NCBI GenBank assembly: GCA_003508835.1
Contig: PUFA01000115.1
Location: 5,996,501-6,060,500, forward strand
Origin: Eonycteris spelaea
Taxonomy: Eukaryota > Chordata > Mammalia > Chiroptera > Pteropodidae
Direction: 5' to 3'
DNA: 64,000 nucleotides
In this document: positions 34,576 through 46,171 of the stretch, piece after piece
Numbering within the stretch: position 1 is the stretch's first letter
Layout: every line of letters starts with the position of its first letter
Translations under genes and position numbers: made by a program
Notes under the pieces: model-generated
Databases searched by the model: none
Seen by the model: the letters and a program-made list of their open reading frames with translations, nothing else
What the model was told of the DNA's origin: nothing

Positions 34576-36045
34576 ATCGTGGAGCTCTGTGATGTAAGGA
34601 GAAGAAAACTCGCTCACAGGGTTCATTTTAAGGACGCAGTGGGATATTTTACAGGCGGCGAAAGACAGGAAATGAGGTTTGACTTGGCCTTTCAGAAATA
34701 GAGTCGGAAGGTTGAGAGCCAAGTTCGCACTCTCCATTCTCACTGCTCCATGGCTGGGCTCCTGATGCACAGTGGCTCCCTCTCCTGGTCCGCTTCCCTA
34801 ACATTGTTAAAATGCTCAGAAATCCAGGTTCGCAGGGGAACAATGTGATTGGCTCAAGCGTTGGTGAGTGCTTTGTTCGTGATCCAATCAGCTGTGCGTG
34901 CTAAGGGGCGGGGTCCGTGAGAAGAAGTGATTGTCCTCCCCTATGCCCTGAGCTTTTGCCACTGCCCTTTAGCAGCCCTGGCTCAGCCGTCACCATGACA
35001 ACAGAGGCCAATCTGCCCAACATCTCAAAGGCCAGGACTTGACCACCAGCACCTAGGTCAAAGTGCAACCCCAGGACATGTCAGCAGACACATCTGGTTC
35101 TTCCATTTGACAAGCAGGTGGAGCCAGATCAGCACCCCCCCGAAATCAATCTTTACCAAGAGTTAATGAAGAGTTAGCTAGTTAATAGCCCATGACAAAT
35201 CCCAAGGCTGTTAGGGGGTCTGACAGCCCAGACATTAACAGCAGCCGTGGCCAATTTCCAAGAGATTACTGACATTTGGGGCCATTCAGGGAGACATCCG
35301 GGAGGAAATATTCACAGAGTTGTTTTGGGCACAGTGAGAGAGGGAGGGGGGAGAGGTAGAAGTGGCAGCTGGGTAATGTACGGTGACAGCGGCATCTCTG
35401 AGCAAGAGCCTGAGTTGCTTGTGGAGCCTCTTAATCATTGAATCGTCAAGAACAGAAGGAGCAGCGAGTCGCCGCAGAACTTCCTCGAGCTCAGGAGGAA
35501 CCCAGCGGTCCCCCAGAGTTCCCGAGCCCTTGCTGTCATCTAGGCTGTTTCCAGGGGTTCTGGCCTTCCCCTCGTTTGGTGATCCGGTGACTGAAAGTCA
35601 GCGTGACTGACGTCCAGCCATCACACGTAGGCGACTGTCACACACAAATGAGCGTGGCCTCTGGTCTCTGAGGTGCTGCCCTCTGTCCCTGCCAGGGGTG
35701 TTGGGCAGGCGTCATAGTGCACCCACTGTGAACTGCACACTCTGCCTGGCCCCTGCCCTGGGGGTGTCACGGGGCCCCGAGGGACGACCGATTCGAAAGC
35801 AAAGATGACAAAGCAGTGTACTTTGAGCTCTGACAGAAACAGAAATAACCTGCACGGGGAGCTTTATCTGGGGCTTGGTGCTGCGGACGCGATGTTATCG
35901 CACGGTGCCGTCACCCACAGAGGCGAGGTGCACCGTCCAGAGATTCAGCAACGGGCTCCTGCTCTCCGGAGGCTCGCGCTGGGCACGGGGGAGTGGCGGT
36001 CAGAGGCCCTTCCCTCTACCTCCTGCATCTCATCTGTCCATAAAC
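34576..36045. other. Intronic DNA, no gene recognised
   Basis: Two direct ATTGGCT/CCAATC motifs near 34850-34890 (CAAT-box-like) lie by a GGGGCGGGGTC GC box, but there is no transcript or CpG island to support a promoter. No repeat named. Confidence 0.4.
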
Positions 36046-36049
36046 ACTC

Positions 36050-36520
36050 ACCTCTGTCTCCAGATTACACCCCACTTCCCTCCATCCTCAGCCCACGGTC
36101 TCCTCATCTTCTCAGCAGCCAGAATCGTCTTTTATGCCATGTCCCTGCTCGAAACATTCTGGTGGCTTCCTTTCCCATTTAGGATAAACCCAGACTGCTG
36201 ACGAAGAACCGCGAGGGAGCCTGCCTTCCTCCCTGACCGGTCCTCCGGCTCGGCCCCTCCTGGCCTCTCCTGCTCTTTGCGAAATCGCTCAGCCTTTTCC
36301 CCACGGCAGGCTGACATTCCCGCTCTTCCCCCACGTGGAACTCTCACCCCGCACCCCCGGCCCCCAAAACCGCCTTCTTCTCAGACTCAATTCAAGTCCA
36401 CCTCCCCGGAGCAGACGTCTCCGACTGCCCTTCCAGATTTGCCTCCCACGCTGTGTTCCTCCGTCACGTCTTCCTCTTGCGTTTTTCCCCATAGTTTCTG
36501 GAATTTGTTGATTTTGCTGC
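36050..36520 (+). mobile_element. L2 LINE 3' part
   Basis: CAGCAGCCAGAATCGTCTTT, CATTCTGGTGGCTTCCTTTC and TTAGGATAAACCCAGACTGC, then CCCCGGAGCAGACGTCTCCG, match the L2 consensus ('cagccagagtgatc...cagtggctccccat...aggataaaatccaaactc...tcagagaggcctt'). Frames are broken. Confidence 0.78.
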
Positions 36521-37620
36521 GATACAGGTGCAGCTCATCAGAACCACGTAGTAGGTGCATCCCGCGCCGGGACCTCAGAGAACTCGAAGCAGAGGTGTGA
36601 CGTTGTCTTGTCTTCTGAGCTCAGCTGGAACCGAACAGCCGGGGGTGGGGCGCGTTCCTGCGTGTGCTGGCTTCATGCTCGTACCTGAGAGCAGCCGTGA
36701 CAGGGGGGACACGCAGAGTGACCGTTCCAGGAAGCCAGGCACATTTTCTTCTCCTTCCCCTGCCGGTTCAAGCTGCGCAGAAGCAGAAGTGCCACGTGAT
36801 GAGCGAGAGGGTCAGGGGCTCGTTGTAACTCTGCAGCAGTGAGATTTTTTGCGTAACCGCCCAACGGCAGTGCTCTTCGGGGCAGACGTTCTGGGGAGCA
36901 GTCAGTGATGACCTCACAGATGGTGTGACTTGAAAGACCAAGTGAGACAGCCGTGCACAGTGCGCAAAAGCCAGGCCCTGGCGTCCTGGCCCCTGTGTCC
37001 CAAGGCCCTCCAATTCAGAGTCCAGTCAGGGCCACCGCCGAGGGAGCTCAGAGCTTGTGCGCATGGTCTGGGGACTTTGAGAAAACTTCCCCGGGACCGA
37101 GTCCGCCAGCCCAGCTGGGTGTCCACGTTCCTCTCCTCCACCTTGCCATGGGGTCAACTCTGTGTGACTGGGCTCCTTCTCTGAGCCTCTGTTTTCTCAT
37201 CTCAAAAAAAAAAAAAAAACGCAAAAACAAAACCAAAAACCGGTAACACCTACCTGGAGGAGCTGGAAAGCCATCAGGTGCGAACACGTGTGCTGTGGCC
37301 TTTTGCATTCTGTGAGGCGCCGTATCAGCGTTAACACATAAACGTGAAGCCAGCTTCTCAAGCTGAAATCCCAGACTCGAAGCTGGGGGGAACGGGATGG
37401 AACCTCAGGGGCCCCCAGCAGGAAGCCCCCGCCCTCCGCTCGGATTTCTCCTGTCTGAGGGAGGCTGCTCTTTTCCAAGGAGGTGGGCTGTGCTGACGGA
37501 CTGAACTGGTAGTGTAGTGCACTCCCAGAGGTGCAGTTGGATGGGGGCGCAGGTAGCCATCAGAACCTTTCATAAGCAGAACCGCGCATCCCCGTGCGGC
37601 TTCTCCAAGCCCCTTTTCCC
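36521..37620. other. Intronic DNA, no gene recognised
   Basis: A poly-A tract (37204-37220) preceded by GAGCCTCTGTTTTCTCATCT is probably a short MIR core with an A-expansion. Other sequence is unassigned. Confidence 0.45.
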
Positions 37621-37624
37621 TCTT

Positions 37625-37865
37625 GTTTAGGACACGTTATTTTACAGAGCAGTCGTAAAGATAGCACAGAGAGTTCCCACCCACCCCACACCCGCTTTTA
37701 ACATGTCCCTATGGTACATTTGTCACAGTTAACGAACCTATGTTGATATGTTTTTTACTGAAGTCCACACTTTATTCAGATGTCCTTAAGTTTTGGCTCA
37801 TGGCCTTTATCTGTCCCAGAATCCTGTCCAGGACATCACCTCACATTTGCGTGTCATCTCTCCTG
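37625..37865 (+). repeat. L1-type fragment
   Basis: TTTACAGAGCAGTCGTAAAG, CAGAGAGTTCCCACCCACCC, GGTACATTTGTCACAGTTAA and CCTTTATCTGTCCCAGAATC follow an old L1 3' sequence in order. Heavily diverged; orientation given as read. Confidence 0.65.
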
Positions 37866-38007
37866 CTGCCTCCACGTGCTGCCCCAGCCCTTCCTGGGGC
37901 CCCGAAAGTTCATGAAGAGCAAACCCTGAGCATGAGGAAAGTCAACCAGGAGGAAAATCGGAGCCGTTACCCAACTCCACGCGTCCCAAATACCTGTGCA
38001 AACACGC

Positions 38008-38149
38008 CCGTGACACACTCAGAGCACACACAGGCGCACAGCGTGCTCGCACACAACATACACATGTGCCTATGCAGACGTCACACACACACACACACGT
38101 GCGCGCAATACACACGTGCACACACACACGCGCACACACACGCAATTTA
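38008..38149. repeat. (CA)n-rich tract with ACGTG and GCGC interruptions
   Basis: Long CA/CG alternation (CACACACACACACACGTGCG near 38083) through 38149. The run gives arginine/threonine/cysteine-rich shadow frames on both strands. Confidence 0.92.
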
Positions 38150-38439
38150 CATCTCATTCTGTTTCAGAACGTTTTTAAGGCTCCCGTAGAATGAATGTGA
38201 GTGAACCTTTCGTCCCTCAAAACCAGGTTCTAGATTCCGGGGTCTCCACCTTTGAGTCCAGCCCACACCAAGCTGCGCCTCCCCGGGCGTGGGCAAGGTG
38301 GGCTGAGCAGCTGACCTCACCCCAGAAGACAGGGTAGCGTCCTGCGCCGGGTGGGGCAGGTGTGGCCTCAGCGTCTTCTCCCTGTGCTGGGTATGAGGGA
38401 GATGTAAGGCCCAGTCTTCGTGTGGCGTACCAGTTACGT

Positions 38440-38600
38440 GAGCTGGTTTTAGCGCCAGCTTCTTCTGGGTCCCAATCCTGTCTCCCCCGTGAGTTCTCAT
38501 GTGAGCCCAGGTCAATGGCTTACTCTCTGCGATGCTCAGATTCCCCACCTGTACAGTGTGGATGAAGGTAACCGATCCTATGTCGTTGACCTTTCCTTTC
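38440..38600 (+). repeat. MIR SINE
   Basis: TTCTGGGTCCCAATCCTGTC, AGCCCAGGTCAATGGCTTAC and CAGATTCCCCACCTGTACAG match the MIR head, middle and core in order. Confidence 0.65.
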
Positions 38601-38605
38601 TTCGT

Positions 38606-40755
38606 CTTGCCTGAGTAAGCACTTGAGAAAGGTTGGTTCTCAACAGGTGATGCGAAGGGGCTGTTGGGTGTGACTGCTTTGATGGCTTCAGGGGCCGTCC
38701 TGCTCAGCTGCTTCTGCAGGCCCTGCAGGGCCAGCGGGGCTGCACTGTGCTGTCTGTGTGTCTGAAAGTGGCAGCCTTGTTGGGCACAGCAAAGGGGAGG
38801 TGACACTCGTTTACGTCAGCCCACGGCCGTGTTTAGCCCCAGGTCCAGAAGTCAGAGGGAGGCCACGTCAGCCCCCTTTCTTTCCTATGGGAATATTTTT
38901 TGAGAGCAAATTACCCTGCATGTCACTTGTGTCAACCCCCGGGCCCGAGGTCGAATGTCTCTCAAGAAGGGGGGAGAAGCCCCGCCGCCCGGCCCCGGTG
39001 CCACTCGTCACACGCCCCGGTGGCCAGCCACACAGGCCTTCGTGGCATGTGGCCAGACGTACGGCACGGTGGGCGATGCCGTTCCCAGGGCCTCGGGTTC
39101 TCCCCTCTGCAGATGAGACCCGGACGCCGCCCTGACGGCAGCAGACGTTTGGAATGAGCTGGAACCGGGTGCCCCCTCCTGCACCCGGGGGCAGCCCGTG
39201 CCCGTTTCCCGCCTCGTTTCCTCCCTTGGACTGGGAGCAACGTCATTGCCGTTTCCGCAGAAGCACAGCAAGGACCACGTGCCAGTGGGCAGGGTGCGGT
39301 CACTGAGCAGAGGCCTTTCTCTGTCAAGTCTCGCGTGGCCGGGTGCATGACATTCCATCGTACCATTGTGAACAAAGCGAAGTGTGGAAGCGCTCAGCCG
39401 GGGCTGGGGGGCAGGAGAAGAGGGACCTCAGGCTGCCAGGTGGCCCGCCCGGGGTCGCCCCTCCATCAGTCCCGGGCCGGGAGGCAGGGCCTCCCCGGAG
39501 TCACCGCTGTGGCCTCCTCCGTGTGTCTCGCCCCCGGTCCTCCCTCCGTCATCGGATGTGCACTCAGGGAAGCGCCCGGCGAGCACCTGGGCGGCGTTCC
39601 AGTGACGGAGGAAGGCTTCCCTTTGCAGGTTCATGAGCATCTTCAGGTCAAAGGCACACGCCTCAGATTAATTCAGTGCAGCCAAGTCGGGTCGTACATT
39701 CCAGATGCTCGGAGGGATCAGAGTCTGAGAGCTCGGTGGGCCCTGCGGGCGGCGACGTTCGAGCCCCTGGGGAGGGGGTGGGGCGGCTCCGACAGCAGCA
39801 GCCAGACCCCGTCCACGTGAGGTCAGGCTTTCTGGGAAGCACAGGGACGCCGTGGCCTGGAGTGTGGTGCCGCGGGCGGAGGCCTGGGGAGCGGCCGGAG
39901 GGTCTTGCGGACCGTGCGAGGAAGTGTGGGTCCTGTCGGGAAGGCGGCGGGAAATCAGCGATGCATTTTGAGGCGTGGGCTGTGTGGTCGGACGTGTATG
40001 TCCGGGAGACAGAGCGGTGGGCACCTTGGAGAGGGTGGTAGGGCTCGGCGGCTGGGAGACCAGTTGGCCCCAGGAGTGAGTCTTTCACTCTGGACCCTCA
40101 GACGCCTGCGGGCTGTTAGGGGAGTCCCTCGGGGGTGGAGAGATCTAGATCACAGCCCGGCGGGGCAGTCTCTGAGAAGCCAGGCCACTCTCTTGGGCTC
40201 CTGCCCGGGGGGCGGGGGGTCCGCCCGTGAGCATGGTCTCCGGAAGCCATCGGCCCCCACGCAAACCCCTCTCCCACCGGGACAGCCCTGGAGGGCCCCT
40301 GGCCCAGCGCCCGCCTGCCTCTTGTAGGCCCCCTCCACGTCTGGAGCTGGAGCTGAGTCCATTGGTCTCAGCGTTTCTCGAGGCAGGAGTCGGTGAAACA
40401 CCCCAGCACAGAAAACGTTCGCTCAGCCCGTGCTAGCCGCTCACCCAGAAAGGGCAAGGGCGTGGGGCGTGGGGCGCTAAAAATAGCCCCGTAGGCCTGG
40501 TTCAGGTGCTGCTCACGAGTCCTGCGCTCGGGGCGAGAGGGCAGGTTCACCGTTTGGAAGCCTGACGAGCGGCCATGTTTCACGGGGGCCTGTGTTGAGC
40601 CCGTGGCCGTGACGCATGAGCGTGCGGGCCTCAGCGAAGGTGGGCGTTTTGCTGCTGTGACCATTGCTGATCAGGGCCCCTCGTGTGTGCAGATGCCCAG
40701 TGAAACCCATTTCAGTCTCAACCCAGGGAACGTGGGTGGAGAGCCCTTGTCATAG
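38606..40755. other. CpG-rich intronic DNA, no gene recognised
   Basis: High CpG throughout 38930-40700. Long overlapping frames in several phases (for example 39335-39820 plus and 39663-40088 minus) have no domain. No CpG-island promoter evidence. Confidence 0.45.
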
Positions 40756-40759
40756 TGGC

Positions 40760-40920
40760 ATGTTGGAGTGACGACTGCTTCAAAGCCAGACAGGCCTGGG
40801 TTCAAGTCCCCGCTCTGCTGCGTGTCACCTCGGGGACCCAGGCCAGTGTCCGCACTTCCTGGAGCCTCTCTTTCTTGCTTATGCAGTAGGAGCCATCATG
40901 AAGCCTGAATGAAACCCTAT
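40760..40920 (+). repeat. MIR SINE
   Basis: CAAAGCCAGACAGGCCTGGG and TTCAAGTCCCCGCTCTGCTG, then TGCGTGTCACCTCGGGGACC and CTTCCTGGAGCCTCTCTTTC, follow MIR from head to core. Confidence 0.82.
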
Positions 40921-41004
40921 AAACCCACCACCAGGGCGAGCTCGGGGGTCTGCCTGCACTTACTCCCTTTAAGTGGTATCACAACATTTTCTTCAAAGGT
41001 CACT

Positions 41005-41130
41005 GTGTCAGGCATGGTCCTGAGTTCTCGCTCTTTCCGTGGACTGTCTCCTTTTGCCCTTAGGGCAGCCTTATGAAGTCGGCACCGAGGGGATCGTCAC
41101 TGTGTAGACGAGATGAGTGACACTTAGGGG
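41005..41130 (-). repeat. MIR SINE fragment
   Basis: ATGGTCCTGAGTTCTCGCTC, CTTAGGGCAGCCTTATGAAG and GATCGTCACTGTGTAGACGA match the reversed MIR tail and core. Confidence 0.55.
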
Positions 41131-41544
41131 TTGGTTTACTCGGAGCTTATCGGGGACCGGGGACAGGTTCAGCTCTCCAACAGGCTGGCCTTGCAGCTAT
41201 TGAAGCCGTGAGTCCCGCCGTGGACAGACAGACCCCTAATGGGGCTTCGTTGCGTCTTCCGTCAAACGACCCCCGCGGGCGAACCCAGGACAGACACCTT
41301 ACACTAAACTCAGCTTCGGGCCTCTGACACCCTGCGCCTCAGCTCCCTCTTGCCTAAATCCTGCCAGCGCTTGAGTGTCAGTTGGGTGAGCGGACGTCTC
41401 ATTTCCAGATTTTCTGCAAGGAAAAGAGGAGAATGTTAGTTTCTCTCAATATGTGGCCAGCCTTTCCCGTGTGACCTCTGCTTCCTGAAGTAATCGGAGA
41501 GGCCCCACAGGCTCGAATAGAGCGCTTAAAAAACAAACAACAAC

Positions 41545-41710
41545 AAAACCTTCTTTTTTTCTTTTTAAAACAGTGCCATTGAGGACGTATAATTTATAAA
41601 CCATAAAGTTCCTTCATCTCATGTGCACAATTTACTGAGCCGTACAGCCATCACCACGTGCTAATATTAAAACATGTGCAAGTCCCCCCACCGTTTTTCC
41701 TTGAAAGTGG
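41545..41710 (+). repeat. L1 3' fragment
   Basis: CATTGAGGACGTATAATTTA, TAAACCATAAAGTTCCTTCA and AGCCATCACCACGTGCTAAT match the common L1 stretch 'attgagatataattcacataccataaaattc...caaccatcaccac'. Confidence 0.72.
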
Positions 41711-41904
41711 ATAAAAAGTTACCTGATCCTTCCGGTGAGCCCATGACTGGAAAGTTTAAAAGAGCCAGGGATGTAATGAAGGATCAATACATAGCAGTGA
41801 TTGGGGTTATTACTAAAGACACAACAGCTTCTGAGGGGTGCAAGCCTTCGACACACTGTGGAGACAAAGTCCAGCTCCTTAGGGAAAATGAGAACGCATC
41901 TCAC

Positions 41905-42065
41905 TGGTTGGTTCAAATCCACATTCTTCTATCGACTCTTATTTGCGTGGGCTCTGGATAGGTTGCTGGGCTTCTTCGAGCCTCAGTTTCTTATGCATGA
42001 AATGTGTACAGAGCTTGGCCAGGGCCTGGCACCTGCCAGGGGCCCCGTCACAGTTGGCTGATCCC
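41905..42065 (+). repeat. MIR SINE
   Basis: TTGGTTCAAATCCACATTCT, ATAGGTTGCTGGGCTTCTTC and GAGCCTCAGTTTCTTATGCA, then GGCCTGGCACCTGCC, follow MIR from head to tail. Confidence 0.78.
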
Positions 42066-42355
42066 CATTCCTTAGAGTCAGTGTCTGGACAGACGTGTGA
42101 GCTCTTGAAAGTACAAGCCTGACGAGACTCCACATGCAGTTCTGGGGTGCCTCTGGGAGTCCTGGTGTGCTGTTTGTACTTTTTAAATCCTGAGAGAGCG
42201 AGAGCTCAGGCCGGAAACGCTGAGGACCAGTCCTGAGGGCACCAGAGTGCGTGTGCTGGCACGCGGCTGTGCCCACCTGTGTGTCCCTGGGTGGTGTGGC
42301 CAGCGCGTGGTCACAGCCCCATTTACAGACCAGAAGGGGCCCCAGCAGGGCCGGG

Positions 42356-42407
42356 CTTTGTGTTAGGGTCCTGACCTTATTCCAGGTTTGTGTTAGGGTC
42401 CTGACCC
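42356..42407 (+). repeat. Short direct repeat, about 21 bp
   Basis: TTTGTGTTAGGGTCCTGACC occurs twice (near 42357 and 42387), separated by about ten bases. Confidence 0.9.
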
Positions 42408-43169
42408 TGTGGGGACCCTCACGTCCTGCAGCCCAGGGCCCTGCCTTTCTTTTTCGTAGACTTAGGAGGTTGGGCTGGATTATGGCCTTGAATTTGAAAT
42501 CCCTTTCCAGGGAATCCGAGAGTCCACCACGGTATCCGTGGAGCCACCGAGGAGCTGGGGGTCCGGCAGGCTCACCCCCTTCAGTAGAGCCTCTCTCCTC
42601 TGTCTGTCTGTTTTCGATTGACCTTCTTTGTGTTTCGCTTGAAGAAAGGGTTCACAGCGAAACGAGGAAGAAGACAAGTGTGGCAGGTGCCATGCTAGAG
42701 CACACCTCCCAGGTCCCTGAAACTGTGGTTCTTGGACGCCCTCCTCCGGGGTGTCCCCTAGGTGTCCCCTAGGTGGAGGTCACAGCACACAGGATAGGCC
42801 CCCCCAGGCCCCAGGCCTGGGGCGGGCTGAGTCCCCTGGCTGGTCACTCACTGCAGGAGAGCGTAGCCTCATCCATTCGGCCCAGGGGCTGCCCGCCATG
42901 GTCCGCGGTACCGTGCATTCCTGCCATCGGGTCAGCTATTGGGGGGGGGGCGGGGCTCCACACACTGGCCGTCAGGCGTGACCTGCAGGCGTGGCGTGGT
43001 TTAAGAGGCGTTAAGCGTCGCAAGCCGTCTGCACACCCCCTTTGGGGACTGGTTTTCTCGAACTCGGAGCGTCGGGACGGGCTGCTGGTGTCCTCGGTGG
43101 CCACGTGGCCGTTTGGCAGCAAGGACACATGCCCCAGGTTACCGTTTCAGGACACTGCCGTGTGACATC

Positions 43170-43193
43170 GGGGCGGGGCGGGGGCGGGCGGGC
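43170..43193 (+). other. G-quadruplex-forming motif
   Basis: Five runs of three to five G are separated by single C bases, which satisfies the simple G-quadruplex pattern with loops of one base. It lies in CpG-dense DNA and has GC-box character (GGGGCGGGG). Confidence 0.85.
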
Positions 43194-43839
43194 GTGACGG
43201 CGCTCCAGGGTCCGGATGCACGGAGCTGCCTGTGCGCTTCGTGATGGGCACGCGTTTCAAGGGAGCCCTAGCAGGACGCCTGGGGCTGGAGTCAGAAATG
43301 AGGCTGTTCTCGGCAAATCGGGTTCTCGGTGGGCAACCACGTGCGTCCGTCCCCCTCCCCCACCCCACTTCCGAAGGTGCATCAGACGGCTCACTGTTCT
43401 ACTTCCCCCTTCAAAAAGGGAAACGCAGACTCCAGACCTAATTAAGACGGGCACGTCCAGCCTGTAACTAAACTCATTCGCAGCCCACGTGCGCTGAGGT
43501 GCCGAGCTTCCTCCGGCTGACTCGTGTTGCAAACCCGGTTTAAACCGTCACCCGTGGTTCAGGTTCAAGCTACTAGAGAGGTTTTTTTTTTAAAAAAAAA
43601 TTAACCCTGCCCTTCTCAGGCCGGACGGGGCCACACGGTTCCAGGCGCTTTGACCCCGTCAGCACAGAGGTCCCCACGCTCCTCGTCAATCAACCGCTGT
43701 GAGCATCCGGAAGGTTCTGGACAAATGGCATGGACGGCCTGGCTCCTCTGGTGGCCAGAGCTGGGAAGCGGAAGAACCCCAAGCGAAGCTCCCCCCTCGA
43801 GCGACCTGTGGCTGGCTCCCGCCCCTTGGCAACAGGGCA

Positions 43840-43960
43840 GCTGAGGAGTTTTCAGCTGCGTCGCTCACTCGCCGTGAGGCCCAGGAAATCGGGACCTCTC
43901 TGGGCCTCGGTGGCCCGCCTGTAGCATGCCCGCTTCGCAGGGTGAGTCTTAGACACCCAC
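43840..43960 (+). repeat. MIR SINE fragment
   Basis: TGCGTCGCTCACTCGCCGTG, GACCTCTCTGGGCCTCGGTG and GCTTCGCAGGGTGAGTCTTA follow the MIR middle, core and tail in order. Confidence 0.6.
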
Positions 43961-43974
43961 AAGGCGCTGGCGAT

Positions 43975-44140
43975 CCGTGCTCGGTGCCAGGCACTGTGCT
44001 GGGGGGACCAGGGGTGGCAAAGAGGAAAACCACGGAGGTGCCACCCTTGGGACTGCATGTGGTCCAGCCGGGGACACTCTTGCCTCTGGGGGTGGGAGTG
44101 GTGTTTGGCAGTAACCAGAGACAGGGACCAGATTGGGGCA
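43975..44140 (-). repeat. L2 LINE 3' end
   Basis: GGTGCCAGGCACTGTGCTGG and GGTGGCAAAGAGGAAAACCA, then GGACTGCATGTGGTCCAGCC, match the reversed L2 3' end ('gtgccaggcactgtgctagg...'). Confidence 0.68.
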
Positions 44141-44149
44141 TCAAAGAGG

Positions 44150-44215
44150 CCAACGCGAGGGGCGCGGCTAACCATCCTGCAATGCACAGGACAGCCCTGC
44201 TCCCCCGAGTGGTGA
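44150..44215 (+). repeat. MER20 fragment
   Basis: CTAACCATCCTGCAATGCAC and AGGACAGCCCTGCTCCCC match MER20 ('ctaaacatcctacaatgcacaggacagcccc'). Confidence 0.75.
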
Positions 44216-45330
44216 GGTCCGGAAACCCCGCTCGAAGTAGACCAGCCCGGATGTGGACGCAGGTAGTTGCAGTGCAGTGTGTGGTAGGGGGTAAGAGAGC
44301 GACATCAGGCAGTCTGTAGACCGGGCCTAGACGCGTCGGTTCCCGTGCGGTCAGCCGTGTCTACACCCATCGTCATCAACAGGCCCGGGGCAGAGGGAAC
44401 CCCGAACGCCACCAGGCCTGCGAGGGAGGAGGCGGCCTTCAGCCACGAGCCTTCCTTTTCCATTCATCGCTCTTTCTCATCGAAAGGCCCCCAGCCCTCT
44501 ACGAGCTCTGCGGAATTACGGATGAGTCACCCAGTGAGTCATTAGGGAAAACCCCTCCAGGAGCGGTGGCCGAGAACCCACCCAGGTGACATACGTCCCC
44601 GCTCTCGATTTCGCTCTCTCGCCTCTCCCCCGAAGCGCTAAAATAAAATGCAGACTAGTGGAGATGCCTTCACTGCAATCACTTGTGTGCCTTTTCAATA
44701 AGAAAATAAAGCAGGACTCTGTGCACGTGGCAGGCTGGGAGGCCGCCCACATTAGCATCCGGGAAGGTCAGAGCGTGCGTGGGGACTTGCTTCCGGCGCG
44801 TGGGCATCGGGCTCATTCAGAAACGGCGTCCGCGGGCGAGTCATCCTCCCCAAGCGGCAAAGGCGGGCTGGAAAGGACACGAGGCTCCGATGCAGAAAAC
44901 CCTGTCTCCACGTCGGCGTCCTTAGGCGGTCACTCGGCCTTGGAGCGCCGGCTCACTGGTCCGCCTCGGGTCTGGGTAGCCCCTCACACTGTCGTGTGGA
45001 GGGTGAAGAAGTTTGGGCATGGAAAGCCGCTTCGAAGCTTAAATCCCACCCCCCCTCCCCCAGTTACTACTAAATGTCGGGGGTGTGGCGACAGCGTCCT
45101 GGTGACGTCTTTCTCTTTGAAAGACAGGTCCGGGACGAGTTAGAGACAAAAGACATCTCTGGGCTTTGAAAGCGCAGAGAGGAAGGAGGAGCAGATGGGG
45201 CCGTGCGTGGGACACTGACCCGGAGCTGGTGACGCTTGGGGCTCGTGGTGAGTCCCTGGGCCTTCAGCATCCTCGTTTGCGCCCTTCACTTACAGATTGG
45301 ACGTTTGCCATCCCTTAAAAATAGCTGTGC
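44216..45330. other. CpG-rich intronic DNA, no gene recognised
   Basis: CpG is frequent through 44800-45000. A 185-codon plus-strand frame (44586-45143) has no known domain. No named repeat. Confidence 0.45.
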
Positions 45331-45334
45331 TTTT

Positions 45335-45465
45335 TAGACAAGCGTTCGGGGGATTGTGCAACAGATGCGAATGGGCTTAACACCGCCGAACTGTACCCTT
45401 CAGAGTGGGTAAGACGGTAACTTTTGCGCGATGCGACTTTTAGCACAGTTTAAAAAACAGGCGTG
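45335..45465 (+). repeat. L1 3' end fragment
   Basis: GGGGGATTGTGCAACAGATG, CCGCCGAACTGTACCCTTCA and GAGTGGGTAAGACGGTAACT match the L1 stretch 'ttgtacactttaaatgggtgaattttatgg'. CpG within it probably arose after insertion. Confidence 0.65.
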
Positions 45466-46171
45466 TGTATCTTCGAAGTCCGTTTTTCAGTTCAGCGGCG
45501 TGTTTGGGGCAGAGGGCACAGAAAGGACAATAAGGGTCAGAGGGAAAAAAGCAACGCGGGACGAGAAGGGCCGGACCATCGCTGAAGACTCCGAGTGACC
45601 CCTCTGTGGCCAGGGGTTTATGGTGACCAGCTGTTTGTAGGGTCATTCCTAGCAGGCGACTCACACAGGATGGGTCCTCTTTGTGATTTGGGGCCTGGCT
45701 GTGGCCAGCTCTTATTTCTCCCACTGAGTAACTTGCTCCAGACCCAGGAAGGTCTCTAAACTCTTTCCTCAGCTGTCACCGGGGAGGGCAGAGCAGTGGT
45801 GCCAGTCGGCCCCTCCTGTGCGGTGCGCACGCCGTGCGAGATGCCCCCATGGCAGGGTGGGAGGCGGAGATGGTGCTAGGACATCTCTCTGGCCTCCCCG
45901 TGGACCCCAGGAGCCTTCTCAGCTAGTGAACGAGTCTCAGAAGATTTCAGAAAACTCCGCAGCCCCATACGCAGAGCGCCCTCCATCCCCAGCCCTGCCC
46001 GGGGTATTGGATGCAGGAGATTTGGCTCAATCCATTGTTCACTTCACCTTCATTCAGGGATTGTTTGCTGTGTCCCTGCTCAACCTGCACTTCCTAGGAG
46101 ACCCAGGGCGGGTGGCCCAGCGCAGGTAGTGATTTTTAAATGTTTGGCCATGGGACTCTTTCTTTAAAGAA

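Larger units (their letters stand above)
42066..43835. other. CpG-rich intronic DNA, no gene recognised
   Basis: Unique sequence with a GTGTCCCCTAG doublet (42752-42773), a 10-base G run (42941-42950) and a G-quadruplex motif (43170-43193). Frames are GC-driven. No exon-like splice context was recognised. Confidence 0.5.

Noticed and set aside
37740..38189. 149-codon plus-strand frame as a gene
   Set aside because: Its first half is an L1 fragment and its second half is translated CA microsatellite (histidine/threonine repeats).
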